From assembly GCF_900141635.1 (NCBI RefSeq), contig NZ_FSRH01000012.1:1-64000 (forward strand): a stretch of DNA of 64,000 bases, written 5' to 3'. Of this stretch, positions 7,488 to 16,692 are shown one piece after another (position 1 is the first letter of the stretch; each line of letters begins with the position of its first letter). Source of the DNA: Peptoclostridium litorale DSM 5388 (GTDB lineage: Bacteria > Bacillota > Clostridia > Peptostreptococcales > Peptostreptococcaceae). Under the pieces are notes generated by a model. The model saw nothing but the letters and a program-made list of their open reading frames with translations, did no database searches and had not been told where the DNA came from. The translations under genes were made by a program, and so were the position numbers.

Positions 7488-8060
7488 ATGCTTAAGAAAA
7501 TAAAATTGAATCTTACAGTAATGGAATCTATGCTTTACTACTGGGAAGCCACTAAGGACAGGGAAAAAGTTGGAGAAGCTTTCATAAAGGCCGTTGCCGG
7601 AGCTAAGGAAATGAAGCTTACTTATGACGATGACTTCGATGAAGAATCTGCAAGAAGAGGCCTAAGCGCAATATCGAACACAGAGCCTTTCGTTCCTAAA
7701 AACAGAAATGAAGGACGTTTCTGGAACGACAACATGTGGATGCTTGAGGACATGGACTATATGAGAGCTATAATGCAGCCTCTTAAAGTTCTTAACCTTG
7801 ATTCAGTTATAGAAGAAGTGAATTCAAAAGGTGATTTTGGAGTTGAAGAAGTAGAAGTAGTATTCCTTCCTCTTCACCTAAAGCCTTACTACACTTCTAG
7901 CGACACGCTGCTTATAAACTTCTTCTGCGTTAAGCCTGAGGGTGTAGAGTCTGCTGCGCCAACTGACTCTAACCTTGACATTGACGTTGAAGCAAGAGAA
8001 ATGATAGAAATGAATGACCTTAAGAGCTTCATAGCTTCAAAGCTAATGGAACTTAAATAA
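7488..8060 (+). CDS. Unrecognised 190-residue soluble protein
   Basis: I cannot assign a family with confidence. The protein is acidic and cytoplasmic-looking, with no signal or membrane segment. Visible features are an aromatic N-terminal helix (SMLYYWEATKDREKV), an acidic stretch YDDDFDEES near 46, NEGRFWNDNMWMLEDMDYM near 75-95, and a beta-rich block EVEVVFLPLHLKPYY. TAAGGAG lies eight bases before ATG. Codon choice leans on CTT, GCT, CCT and AAG as in the grd genes, suggesting strong expression. It ends before a bidirectional terminator and shares the riboswitch-controlled strand with the dam-like gene. Confidence 0.8.
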   Translation: MLKKIKLNLTVMESMLYYWEATKDREKVGEAFIKAVAGAKEMKLTYDDDFDEESARRGLSAISNTEPFVPKNRNEGRFWNDNMWMLEDMDYMRAIMQPLKVLNLDSVIEEVNSKGDFGVEEVEVVFLPLHLKPYYTSSDTLLINFFCVKPEGVESAAPTDSNLDIDVEAREMIEMNDLKSFIASKLMELK

Positions 8061-8072
8061 TATAATATTGTT

Positions 8073-8119
8073 ATGAACATAAAAAAGCCCCGCAAAATGC
8101 GGGGCTTTTTTATGTTCAT
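8073..8119. terminator. Bidirectional terminator
   Basis: AAAAAAGCCCCGC-AAAAT-GCGGGGCTTTTTT, extended by ATGAACAT/ATGTTCAT. It has a U-run in both directions, between the 190-residue protein gene (+) and the malate transporter gene (-). Confidence 0.95.
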
Positions 8120-8174
8120 ACATTGACTTTCAATTGTATATCTCTATATTTTTATTATGCACAATGTTCCGTGA

Positions 8175-9497
8175 CTACGTGAATATCTTCAAAAGAGCTG
8201 TTGCCAGTATGAGCATGAATGCTCCTCCTATACGGGATGATATCTGGGCAAATGGCATAAGCTCCATTCTCTTTGAAGCCGAAAGAACTGCAACGTCTCC
8301 CGTTCCGCCCATGTTTGCCATGCAAAGTCCTGCCGTTATCGACGATTCTATAGGATAGAATCCGAAGAAGCTTCCCACAAATCCCGACCCTATGGTAGCT
8401 CCAAGTATAGTAACCCCTACAAGAACTACATACTGAACGTTTAATGAGTTTATAACCTGGTTTATGTCTGTATATGCGACACCTATTCCAACAAGAAGTG
8501 CAGGCGTGAGGTTGGCCATTATGAATCCGAACCACTGGGCTGCGCCTTCTTCAAACTCCCTTGGAAGCACTCCAAAAGCCTTTACTGCTGCAACCGAAAG
8601 TATCATGAGTGCAAACTGATGAAGAGGTATGAATTTTCCTAAAAGACATCCAAGTACAAAGAATGCTGTGGAAAGAGCAAGGCCTGTTCCCATCATTTTA
8701 AAGTCCAAATCCCTTCTCTTTTCCTGCGATCCCATTTCTGCTTCCTGGGATTTCATAAGTTTCCCGTCTCCAGAAAGCTTTTTGTTGTTTTTCCCAATCT
8801 TGTCGAGAATACCTGCAACCACTATTGCCATTGCGTTTCCAAGCGCTACTGCAGGAACCATTACCGAAAGCATGTCTGCGGGGTCTACTCCAAGTGATCC
8901 CCCGAATATTTGAGCCAGTGGAACGGCTCCAGCTCCCATTCCTCCTCCCATTATCGGAAGTGCTATATACAGTATCGCCTTTTTTGCACCGTATCCTATG
9001 AGTGCGCCTACAATGCCTGCAAGTCCAAGTGCAGCCACAACTCCTCCTATTATCGCCGGAAGATATCTTACAGCGGCCTTTATGAGGAGCTTTCTGTTCA
9101 TTCCAAGTATACTTCCCGTTATAAGTGCTGCAATATAGAAGTTCAAAAATCCTTCACCCTTCATGAAATTTGTCATTATTTCTGAAGACGCCTGCGGAAA
9201 TACTCCATATGCCGCAAACGCTGCCGATGCAAATATTACAACTATAGGTCCTCCTCCAAAATAGTCCTTCACTATAGGGGTCTTGTTTCCTACTTCGTTT
9301 AACACTGCGCCAACCACCATCATGAGCGGGATTGCTCCAACCATTCCCTTTGGCAAAACTCCAAGATATGTCGCTGCAATTACCACCAACGCCAGTGCTG
9401 CAAACAGCGGCAGTGGCATTCCCATAATCCTGTACTCTGGCTTTTCAAAAGCCTTTTGAGCTGCATCTTTTTCTGATAGCGAAACATTAACACTCAT
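8175..9497 (-). CDS. 2-hydroxycarboxylate (malate/citrate):cation symporter
   Basis: Secondary transporter of the 2HCT family (CitS, MaeN, CimH), importing malate, citrate or lactate with Na+ or H+. 440 residues from ATG 9497, which follows GGGAGG by seven bases; an upstream start would place that site inside the gene. Both re-entrant GGxG signature loops are present, MGGGMGAGAVPLAQ and ANMGGTGDVAVL, with the C-terminal SSRIGG. About eleven hydrophobic segments flank a charged central loop (KNNKKL...EKRRDL). It lies 38 bases after the malic enzyme gene, which points to malate as substrate. Confidence 0.9.
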   Translation of the reverse strand: MSVNVSLSEKDAAQKAFEKPEYRIMGMPLPLFAALALVVIAATYLGVLPKGMVGAIPLMMVVGAVLNEVGNKTPIVKDYFGGGPIVVIFASAAFAAYGVFPQASSEIMTNFMKGEGFLNFYIAALITGSILGMNRKLLIKAAVRYLPAIIGGVVAALGLAGIVGALIGYGAKKAILYIALPIMGGGMGAGAVPLAQIFGGSLGVDPADMLSVMVPAVALGNAMAIVVAGILDKIGKNNKKLSGDGKLMKSQEAEMGSQEKRRDLDFKMMGTGLALSTAFFVLGCLLGKFIPLHQFALMILSVAAVKAFGVLPREFEEGAAQWFGFIMANLTPALLVGIGVAYTDINQVINSLNVQYVVLVGVTILGATIGSGFVGSFFGFYPIESSITAGLCMANMGGTGDVAVLSASKRMELMPFAQISSRIGGAFMLILATALLKIFT

Positions 9498-9535
9498 ATA
9501 AAAACCTCCCATTCCAGTAACAGTTTGAATTGATA

Positions 9536-10711
9536 CTATTTCAGCCTTGCAACGCCGCTTTCTCTTGCCGCCCTTTCTACTGCCTCGGCCACTTCAACTC
9601 CTATCCTCTTGTCTAGTGCATTTGGTATTACATAGTCTTCACTTAGCTCATCATCTTTAACTATATTGGCTATTGCATATGCCGCTGCAACCTTCATCTC
9701 TTCATTTATGTCGCTTGCCCTCACATTCAGCGCTCCCCTGAATATTCCCGGAAAAGCCAGCACGTTGTTGACCTGGTTTGCAAAATCCGAACGGCCCGAA
9801 CCCACAACCTTTGCACCTGCCTTTTTTGCAATATCCGGCATTATCTCCGGAGTCGGATTTGCCATCGCAAACACTACTGCGCCCTCGTTCATTGAACATA
9901 CCATTTCTCCGCTTACAACGTTCGCTGCTGAAACCCCTATGAATACATCCGATCCCTTCATAGCGTCTGCTAAGATCCCCTGTTTGCACTCAAGGTTTGT
10001 AGTCTTTGCAAGCTCTTCCATATGAGGCGAATTAAAAGGTGACCCCTTGTATATTATTCCCTCCCTGTCGCACACGGTTATGTTCTTCGCACCTATGCTA
10101 AACAGCATCTTGACTATGGCGCATCCTGCAGACCCCGCTCCATTTACAACTATTTTTGCATCCCGTATATCCTTGCCCACGAGCTTTAGCGCATTTATAA
10201 AGCCTGCGCATACGACTATGGCAGTTCCATGCTGGTCGTCATGAAATACCGGTATGTCAATTTCCTTTTTAAGCCTTTCCTCTATTTCAAAACATCTCGG
10301 AGCGGCTATGTCCTCAAGATTGATTCCCCCGAATGTAGGGGCTATCATTTTGACTGTATTTACAATCTGGTCCACATCGCTGCTGTCTATGCATATAGGG
10401 AAAGCGTCCACATTTGCAAACTCCTTGAACAGCACGGCCTTTCCTTCCATCACCGGCATTGCCGCCTGCGGCCCTATATTTCCAAGCCCAAGCACTGCAG
10501 ACCCGTCAGTGACTACTGCTACAAGGTTTCCCTTTGCGGTGTATCTATATACATCCTCCTTGTTTTCATGTATCTTCCTGCACGGCTCTGCAACCCCAGG
10601 AGTGTATGCAGTGCTCAGGTCATCTCTGTTTTCAATACTCACCTTTGAAACAACTTCGATCTTGCCGATATTTTCCTCATGCATCTTAAGGCTCAGTTCA
10701 GAATAATTCAT
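9536..10711 (-). CDS. Malic enzyme (NAD(P)-dependent, decarboxylating)
   Basis: Converts malate to pyruvate and CO2 with reduction of NAD(P). 391 residues, the short bacterial type. N-terminal motif YTPGVAEPC, the catalytic Lys region (AVVTDGSAVLGLGNIG then GKAVLFKEFA), metal-ligand block NLEDIAAPRCFEIE, DDQHGTA, and a Rossmann GAGSAGCAI are all present, ending the domain with ANPTPEI. It is cotranscribed with the 2HCT symporter (38-base gap). A two-component system of the citrate/malate type lies just upstream. Confidence 0.95.
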   Translation of the reverse strand: MNYSELSLKMHEENIGKIEVVSKVSIENRDDLSTAYTPGVAEPCRKIHENKEDVYRYTAKGNLVAVVTDGSAVLGLGNIGPQAAMPVMEGKAVLFKEFANVDAFPICIDSSDVDQIVNTVKMIAPTFGGINLEDIAAPRCFEIEERLKKEIDIPVFHDDQHGTAIVVCAGFINALKLVGKDIRDAKIVVNGAGSAGCAIVKMLFSIGAKNITVCDREGIIYKGSPFNSPHMEELAKTTNLECKQGILADAMKGSDVFIGVSAANVVSGEMVCSMNEGAVVFAMANPTPEIMPDIAKKAGAKVVGSGRSDFANQVNNVLAFPGIFRGALNVRASDINEEMKVAAAYAIANIVKDDELSEDYVIPNALDKRIGVEVAEAVERAARESGVARLK

Positions 10712-10782
10712 CCGGTATCATCCTTTCAATATTTCAGAATTTTTTTACTTCTTACGTAGAATATACACTTTCTGTACAAAAT

Positions 10783-10818
10783 AAAAAACATTTAGAAATT
10801 AACCTAAATGTTTTTCAA
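10783..10818 (-). terminator. Terminator after the response regulator
   Basis: AAACATTTAG and CTAAATGTTT arms around a short AT loop, with U-rich flanks on both strands. It lies between the response regulator and malic enzyme genes, so the latter probably has its own regulated promoter. Confidence 0.7.
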
Positions 10819-10860
10819 ATTAAAAATTCTCCGATATTTTTTTGTCACATTGCACTCCCT

Positions 10861-11535
10861 TTATTTTATGAACCTGTACATGTTGGTGGGCCTTCCAACA
10901 GCCCCGTATTCCACCTCTATTTCTATTTCACCTATTGATGCAAGATATTCAAGGTACCTTCTCACCGTGACCTTTGTTATGCTCAGAGCCTTTGATATCT
11001 CGTCTGCCGACACCAAAACGCCGCTTCTTTTGCACATATAATCCCTTACCCTGTTCAGCGTTTTAATGTGAAGCCCCTTTGGGGTTGACTTTTCCTTTTC
11101 AGACGAGTCCGCCCATGTTATCTTGTCTATGTCCTCCTGCCTTACGACATCCTTTCCACTGAGTATTTTATGCCTCTTCTTGTAGTTTTCAAGGGCTTTT
11201 TTAAACCTTTCATATTCAAAGGGCTTCACAAGGTAGTCTACCGCTCCAAGCGCCATTGACTGGTCGAAAGAATCCGTCTCCTTCGCAGCGGTCACAAGTA
11301 TTACATCTGTTGTTATGTTATTTTGCCTTATCTTTTTCAAAAAGCTTATCCCGTCTATTCTTGGCATGTATATGTCCAGTATTATAAGGTCTATATCCTT
11401 GTTTTTTATAAGTTTTAAAGCCTCTTCCCCGTTGGCCGCTATGCCCACAACGCTAAATCCCTCTATACTTTCAACATATCTCTTGTTTATAGAGGCCACC
11501 ATGGGATCGTCCTCCACAATAAGAACCCTTATCAT
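10861..11535 (-). CDS. CitB/DcuR/MalR-type response regulator
   Basis: Receiver plus DNA-binding regulator, 224 residues. The receiver shows the acidic pair EDD (8-10), phospho-acceptor Asp54 in LDIYMP, the Thr of VTAA and Lys of VKPF. The C-terminal half has a winged-helix-like segment (VSADEISKALSITKVTVRRYLEYL) typical of the CitB family controlling citrate, malate or fumarate use. Its start overlaps the kinase gene stop by four bases. The likely targets are the malic enzyme and symporter genes immediately downstream. Confidence 0.92.
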   Translation of the reverse strand: MIRVLIVEDDPMVASINKRYVESIEGFSVVGIAANGEEALKLIKNKDIDLIILDIYMPRIDGISFLKKIRQNNITTDVILVTAAKETDSFDQSMALGAVDYLVKPFEYERFKKALENYKKRHKILSGKDVVRQEDIDKITWADSSEKEKSTPKGLHIKTLNRVRDYMCKRSGVLVSADEISKALSITKVTVRRYLEYLASIGEIEIEVEYGAVGRPTNMYRFIK

Positions 11536-13139
11536 ATTCTCCTCCCTCCTTGTTTTGGCAGCTTTATTATAAATTCAGTCCCTATGCCGTCATACGAAGA
11601 AACATCCAGTTTTCCACCCATGCTCTCAACGGCTTTTTTAACCAGAGCAAGCCCTATTCCGGAGTTTCCTTCTTTTGTAGTATATCCCCTTTGGAATATC
11701 TTGTCCAAATGGTCTTTTTTTATGCCCATGCCTGTATCGGCTATGTCTATTTCTATTGAATTTTCAGTTTCTTCCATTCTTATGTCTATGCTCTTTTCAT
11801 ACTTATCAGACCTGTCGAGGCTTATGGCGTCCATTGCATTTTCAACCAAGTTCCCTATTATCGTGACTAGCATATTGCTGTTTATATTTCCGTGGTCTTT
11901 CTCAATATTTGTCGACTCGTCTATTTGAATCTGTATTCCCCTTTCGTTTGCCTCGCTGAACTTTCCAAGCAGCAGAGCCGCTATCGTGGGATCCTTCACC
12001 TTTTTTATTATGAAGCTCATTATCTGCTGCTGGTTTTGGGTTATGTCCATTATATAGAATTTGGCCTCTTCAACATCGTCCATTTGTATTAGCCCCATTA
12101 TCACGTGCAGCTTGTTCATAAATTCATGCGTGTTGGCCCTTAGAGCCTCTATTATCTGCCTAACACCGGTTATTTCCTCCGCAAGCCTTGTAACTTCCGT
12201 CTTGTCCCTGAACGTGGCTATTGCACCCACTATTTCGTCTCCCCTTTTTATGGGCATTCTGTTGGTGAGTATGACAGTGTCGTTTATGACCTGCTCATCG
12301 TCATATTCTGACTTCCCGCTGTTCATAACCTCTGCAAGATGGCTCGTTGGAAATACCTCCAAGACATTTTTCCCGTAGACCTCTTTTTCGTCCACATTAA
12401 GCATATTTATCGCTGAGTCGTTTATTAGAGTTATGTTGCTGTTGCTGTCAATGGCTATTATCCCCTCATGTATGGCGTCCAGCATTGCCTGCTTTTCAGT
12501 ATATAACCTGCCTATCTGATGCGGTTCAAGCCCAAATATTGACTTTTTTACGTTTTGTGCAAGCAAAAAGGCCCCCGCCATGCCTATTATAAGTCCTACC
12601 GAAGATGCATAAACTATCCCGAATATGGCTTGTTTTTTTTCCTTCTCCAGGCTTTTTATGAGGGTTCCTGTCATCACGAATCCTATCTGTCTGCCCTCAT
12701 AAAATACTGGCACAAAAGCCCTCACTGAAGCTCCGAGTGTTCCTGTGGCCTGCGAAACATACGTCTCGCCGTATTCTATCACCCTCTTTTCGTCCCCGCC
12801 TACAAACCTTTGTCCGATATTTTGGGGATTGGGATGTGCATACCTTATCCCATCCATATCTGCAACAACTATTATTTCGACTTCCTCTAGGACTGCAAGT
12901 ACATTTTTTACATAGTACTGTATAAGCCCCTCCGGATCCTTTTCAACCAGGGCCCTTTCTATACTCGGAGCCTGCGCAATCATTTTCGCTACATTGGTTA
13001 TATCCACCTCTATCTTGTCCTGAACAGTGTATTTTGCCAGTTCTATCATGAGGTATGTTATATTTGCTATTGATATGGAAAGCACCACCACTATCAATAT
13101 AGTGATTTTCGTTTGAAGCTTAAGCTCAATATTTTTCAT
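11532..13139 (-). CDS. CitA/DcuS/MalK-type sensor histidine kinase
   Basis: Membrane sensor for a carboxylate, 535 residues from ATG 13139, which follows AGGTGG; the longer open frame lacks a site. Order: TM1 (about 10-31); extracytoplasmic Cache/PASp domain with the family text RYAHPNPQNIGQRFVGGDE and GTLGASVRAFVPV; TM2 (about 175-200); cytoplasmic PAS (MLDAIHEGIIAID...); SpoOB-type dimerisation helix with phospho-acceptor His in NTHEFMNKLH; and HATPase with N-box NLVENAMDAI, DTGMGI and GIGLALV. It pairs with the overlapping response regulator gene. Confidence 0.94.
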   Translation of the reverse strand: MKNIELKLQTKITILIVVVLSISIANITYLMIELAKYTVQDKIEVDITNVAKMIAQAPSIERALVEKDPEGLIQYYVKNVLAVLEEVEIIVVADMDGIRYAHPNPQNIGQRFVGGDEKRVIEYGETYVSQATGTLGASVRAFVPVFYEGRQIGFVMTGTLIKSLEKEKKQAIFGIVYASSVGLIIGMAGAFLLAQNVKKSIFGLEPHQIGRLYTEKQAMLDAIHEGIIAIDSNSNITLINDSAINMLNVDEKEVYGKNVLEVFPTSHLAEVMNSGKSEYDDEQVINDTVILTNRMPIKRGDEIVGAIATFRDKTEVTRLAEEITGVRQIIEALRANTHEFMNKLHVIMGLIQMDDVEEAKFYIMDITQNQQQIMSFIIKKVKDPTIAALLLGKFSEANERGIQIQIDESTNIEKDHGNINSNMLVTIIGNLVENAMDAISLDRSDKYEKSIDIRMEETENSIEIDIADTGMGIKKDHLDKIFQRGYTTKEGNSGIGLALVKKAVESMGGKLDVSSYDGIGTEFIIKLPKQGGRRI

Positions 13140-13205
13140 ATTTGCCACCTGCTTTTTTATATTTCTCCAATATAATATATTCCCTAACAACTCAATTCTT
13201 ATCAT

Positions 13206-13260
13206 TATTTGCAAAAAGGGCCATCGGAACAATCACATGTTCCAATAACCCTTTTGCAAA
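13206..13260 (-). terminator. Long hairpin after the antiporter operon
   Basis: On the minus strand TTTGCAAAAGGG...TTGGAACA and TGTTCC...CCCTTTTTGCAAA form a stem of roughly 20 pairs immediately after the last antiporter gene and before the kinase gene. There is a T-run inside the 3' arm. It is probably an operon-end terminator. Confidence 0.6.
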
Positions 13261-15195
13261 TCAGCTTTTAACAAGAGAAAACATCAAAAACACCAGTATC
13301 GATGCCGTAACAAAAACAGAATAGTTTACGCTTTCCATCCTGAAAACCATTTTTCGCGTCATGTCTGATACACTGTAATATGAACCCTCTCCCGATTTGA
13401 ATCTTTCACTTCTTATCTTGAAACTGCAGATGCGCTTGAATTCCCAGCACACCCTATTGGCAAAGCTGCTCATGAACCTGTCTAAAAAGCTAAACACCGC
13501 CTTGGATATCCTAAACATGCAGGCGATTACGGGCAGGTAAAGATTTCTTTCAACACTCGGCCAGTTCTTGGCAATGTATGAATAGTATACTGATTTATCT
13601 TCTTTTATGACAATATGCTTTGTCGCATACATCCTGTATATGAACGTACCCAGAAGCAATATCACTCCCGAGGATTTAATGGAGTCCAACGTGTAAAAAT
13701 GCGGCGCTGCTGTCGACGAGGCCTCTTCAAACAAAAGCCCTGCGCCCTGGCTCATTATCTGGTTTACAAGTTGAGGCCTTATAGATATGAATGCCATCGC
13801 AATCACAAGTGCAGACATTGGAATGTACGCCGCAATGCCGCCTCTTGCGCTGCCTGTCAAATCATTTTCGTCTATATTTGAAACCACTGCAAAGTACAGC
13901 TTCGCTGAATATGCAACTGTAAGTGCGCTTGATATCAAAAACACTGATTCTGCAATGATTTCAAGGCCATATCCATTTATATGCTCAATATTGGCTATGG
14001 CATGGTGTATGAGCGTCTTGCTTGTAAATCCATTGAATCCTGGCATTCCCATATTTGAAAGCAACCCTATCAGCAAGAATATTCTTAACGCCTTATTGTG
14101 AGGCCTTAACCCCATAGAGTTCAGATTGTCCGAATCCATTCCAGATATCATCATTCCGGCAGACATGAAGAGAAGTGTCTTGAAGAGCGCATGGTTTACA
14201 ACGTGATAAATACCTGCGGAAATTGCTGCATCGGCATGAGAATGCATAAGTCCGGTGGCGGCCAGCGAAAGGAGCATGTATCCAATTTGGCTCATGCTGC
14301 TGTATGCAAGTATTTTTTTAACTTCAACCTGCACAAGTGCCAAAGCTCCACCTGTAATCATGCTCACAAGCGCCAGTGCAAGAAGTACTCCGCTGAAAGT
14401 CTCATCCCAACTCATCATAAAGCCTATGATCATAATCCCGAAAACCCCTGCTTTGGCAAGTACTGCTGACAAAATCGCAGTAGCCGGAGATGGTGACTGG
14501 GAGTATGTGTTTGGAAGCCATATGTGAAGTGGAAAAACACATGCCTTTGCTGCAAAGCTGCTGCTCATAAGCAGCACTGCAATATACTTGATGCTGCCCA
14601 TTTGGGCTACGGCATGCGGAAGGCTTGAAATGTTAAGCTCTCCAGTGTATTCATAAAGTATGAATATTCCCATGAGGGTTATCATTCCTGTTGCTATTGA
14701 GACTATAAGGTACAACCGTCCGGCTTCGTGGGCTCTTTTGCTCTCGTTGTGAATCACCATTACATATGATGTCAGCGCCATCACTTCAAAAAACGTAAAG
14801 AGATTGAGCAGGTTTTCAGAAGTAAAAACGCCTATTATAGCTGAAAGCGTTATGAGGAAGAACACATAAAATCGAGTTGCCTTGTTGTCCGCTTTGAAGT
14901 ACCACATCGAATACACACTGGTAACAAGCCATATAAAGCAGGATATCCATACGAATATATACCTGAAAATGTCCATTTTCAAATATAGCCCAGTCCCCAT
15001 TACGTGAGGCATGTACAGCTGGATATCCTCGCCTCTTAAACTTGGAAAAATAGCCGTTACAGCTGCAAATTCAATCATGCAGGCAATTGCCATAAAGACT
15101 TTGGAATATCTTTTGCATTTCAATCCGGCAACATGTACAGCTGCTGCAGATACCGCCGGGAATAAAAGCAAGAATAAAAGCAAGTAGTTTTTCAA
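13261..15195 (-). CDS. NuoL/MrpA-N-like antiporter subunit with C-terminal extension
   Basis: Proton/cation-translocating subunit of the complex I/Mrp antiporter superfamily (Proton_antipo_M), 644 residues with about 14-16 membrane segments. The TM5 Glu lies in LFTFFEVMALTS and the TM7 Lys in AAKACVFPLHIWLP, both needed for ion translocation. After the antiporter core the last 150 residues are basic and end in a membrane helix, recalling the lateral-helix extension of NuoL. Last gene of the 11-ORF operon, 23 bases after the next large subunit. Longer than a typical MrpD (about 500). Confidence 0.85.
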   Translation of the reverse strand: MKNYLLLFLLLFPAVSAAAVHVAGLKCKRYSKVFMAIACMIEFAAVTAIFPSLRGEDIQLYMPHVMGTGLYLKMDIFRYIFVWISCFIWLVTSVYSMWYFKADNKATRFYVFFLITLSAIIGVFTSENLLNLFTFFEVMALTSYVMVIHNESKRAHEAGRLYLIVSIATGMITLMGIFILYEYTGELNISSLPHAVAQMGSIKYIAVLLMSSSFAAKACVFPLHIWLPNTYSQSPSPATAILSAVLAKAGVFGIMIIGFMMSWDETFSGVLLALALVSMITGGALALVQVEVKKILAYSSMSQIGYMLLSLAATGLMHSHADAAISAGIYHVVNHALFKTLLFMSAGMMISGMDSDNLNSMGLRPHNKALRIFLLIGLLSNMGMPGFNGFTSKTLIHHAIANIEHINGYGLEIIAESVFLISSALTVAYSAKLYFAVVSNIDENDLTGSARGGIAAYIPMSALVIAMAFISIRPQLVNQIMSQGAGLLFEEASSTAAPHFYTLDSIKSSGVILLLGTFIYRMYATKHIVIKEDKSVYYSYIAKNWPSVERNLYLPVIACMFRISKAVFSFLDRFMSSFANRVCWEFKRICSFKIRSERFKSGEGSYYSVSDMTRKMVFRMESVNYSVFVTASILVFLMFSLVKS

Positions 15196-15218
15196 ATTTC
15201 CACCTCCTGGTAAGAAGT

Positions 15219-16679
15219 CTAAAACCTTATATCCGAAACAATGCTCTCTATAAAGTCAAGCACTACAGCTGGGAAAATACTTGTAAACACTATTATTCCT
15301 GTAAGAATTACAATTGGAGCAAGCATTTTGCCGTCCACTTCCATCTTCTCTACCGGATGGCTTCTCCCTCCTGATTCTTCTGAGAAAAACGCCATTATTA
15401 TTATAGGCATTAGGTATGCCGCTGTGAGAACAGCGCTAAGTAGCAGTATGACAGCAAACCAGACCCTCCCTGCTCCCAGGCTCCCAAGCGCAAGATACCA
15501 CTTGCTTACAAATCCGCTTGTAGGAGGAATCCCTATGAGGGATATCGATGCTATAGCAAAGCACGCCATTGTAACAGGCATTGCCTTTCCAACTCCCTTT
15601 AGCTCTGATATGTTCTTCTTGTGAGACTTAACATATATCGCCCCTGCGCAAAAGAACAGTACTATCTTTATTATTGCATGGTTTACAAGATGCAACAGCC
15701 CTCCTTCGAGCGCCTTTTCATTGAGCATGAAAACGCCTAGAAGTATATACCCAAGCTGGCTTATTGTAGAGTATGCAAGCCTTTTTTTGAGGTTGTCGTG
15801 GGTGAGCGCCAAAAACGACCCCATGAGTATGGTAAGCGCAATGAACACGCCTGCATACAAGTGCCCTTTTATGTTCATTACGGTATTTGCTCCGAATACG
15901 AAATAGCAGACTCTTATTATTGAAAATACACCTGATTTCACAACAGCTACGGCATGCAGCAAAGAGCTTACCGGAGTCGGGGCAACCATCGCCGCCGGCA
16001 GCCATGAGTGAAGCGGCACGAGCGCAGCCTTGACCCCAAACCCTACAAACATCATTAAAAATGATGCGGTCAAAATCAGTTTGTCTTTTGAGCTGTAGTC
16101 GATTCCATACGCGTTAAAGTCAAGAGAAGGGTTTGCGCTGTGAAACAGAATCATCCCGAAAAACACAAGAGCCGCACCGCCGAATGAGTAAATGAGATAT
16201 TTTCTGCCGCTCTCAAATGATTCCTTGTTTTGAGAGTGTATTACAAGGGGGAAAGTTGAAAGCGTAAGCATCTCGTAAAAGAGATACAGTGTCAAAAGGC
16301 TTCCTGAAAATGCTATTCCCATGGTGATTCCGAGAGTTGCTGTGAAGAATGCAAAAAATCTCTTCTGGCCGCTTTCATGCTCCATATATCCCATGGCATA
16401 AAAAGCTGTGAATACCCAAAGGCAGGATGCCATGACCGCAAAGAGCACACCCAGCTTGTCGACATTGAAATATATGTGTATAAATTCATTAAGCCTTAGT
16501 ATTTCTATTTTCTTTTCCGCCCCGGTGTAAAGCGCAAGTAAGAGCACCGCCAGATTGGATATTACTGCAATTCCCACAACTACGTTTCTGACCTTTTTCT
16601 CCTCGAATTTTTTTGAGCTTATCAAAGCCGAAAATAAAAATGGCATTATAACCGGCAATATAAAAAGCATGTTTTTCAT
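15219..16679 (-). CDS. NuoM/N-like (MrpD-type) antiporter subunit
   Basis: Second large antiporter-like subunit, 486 residues from ATG 16679, which follows GGTGG by five bases; an upstream in-frame start lies inside the preceding stop region and is less likely. TM5 Glu in TLYLFYEMLTLS, TM7 Lys in FGVKAALVPLHSWLP, and a later Lys in AVVKSGVFSI are present. About 14 membrane helices. It starts 13 bases after the previous subunit's stop. Paralogue of its two neighbours. Confidence 0.87.
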   Translation of the reverse strand: MKNMLFILPVIMPFLFSALISSKKFEEKKVRNVVVGIAVISNLAVLLLALYTGAEKKIEILRLNEFIHIYFNVDKLGVLFAVMASCLWVFTAFYAMGYMEHESGQKRFFAFFTATLGITMGIAFSGSLLTLYLFYEMLTLSTFPLVIHSQNKESFESGRKYLIYSFGGAALVFFGMILFHSANPSLDFNAYGIDYSSKDKLILTASFLMMFVGFGVKAALVPLHSWLPAAMVAPTPVSSLLHAVAVVKSGVFSIIRVCYFVFGANTVMNIKGHLYAGVFIALTILMGSFLALTHDNLKKRLAYSTISQLGYILLGVFMLNEKALEGGLLHLVNHAIIKIVLFFCAGAIYVKSHKKNISELKGVGKAMPVTMACFAIASISLIGIPPTSGFVSKWYLALGSLGAGRVWFAVILLLSAVLTAAYLMPIIIMAFFSEESGGRSHPVEKMEVDGKMLAPIVILTGIIVFTSIFPAVVLDFIESIVSDIRF

Positions 16680-16692
16680 ACGCACCACCTTA

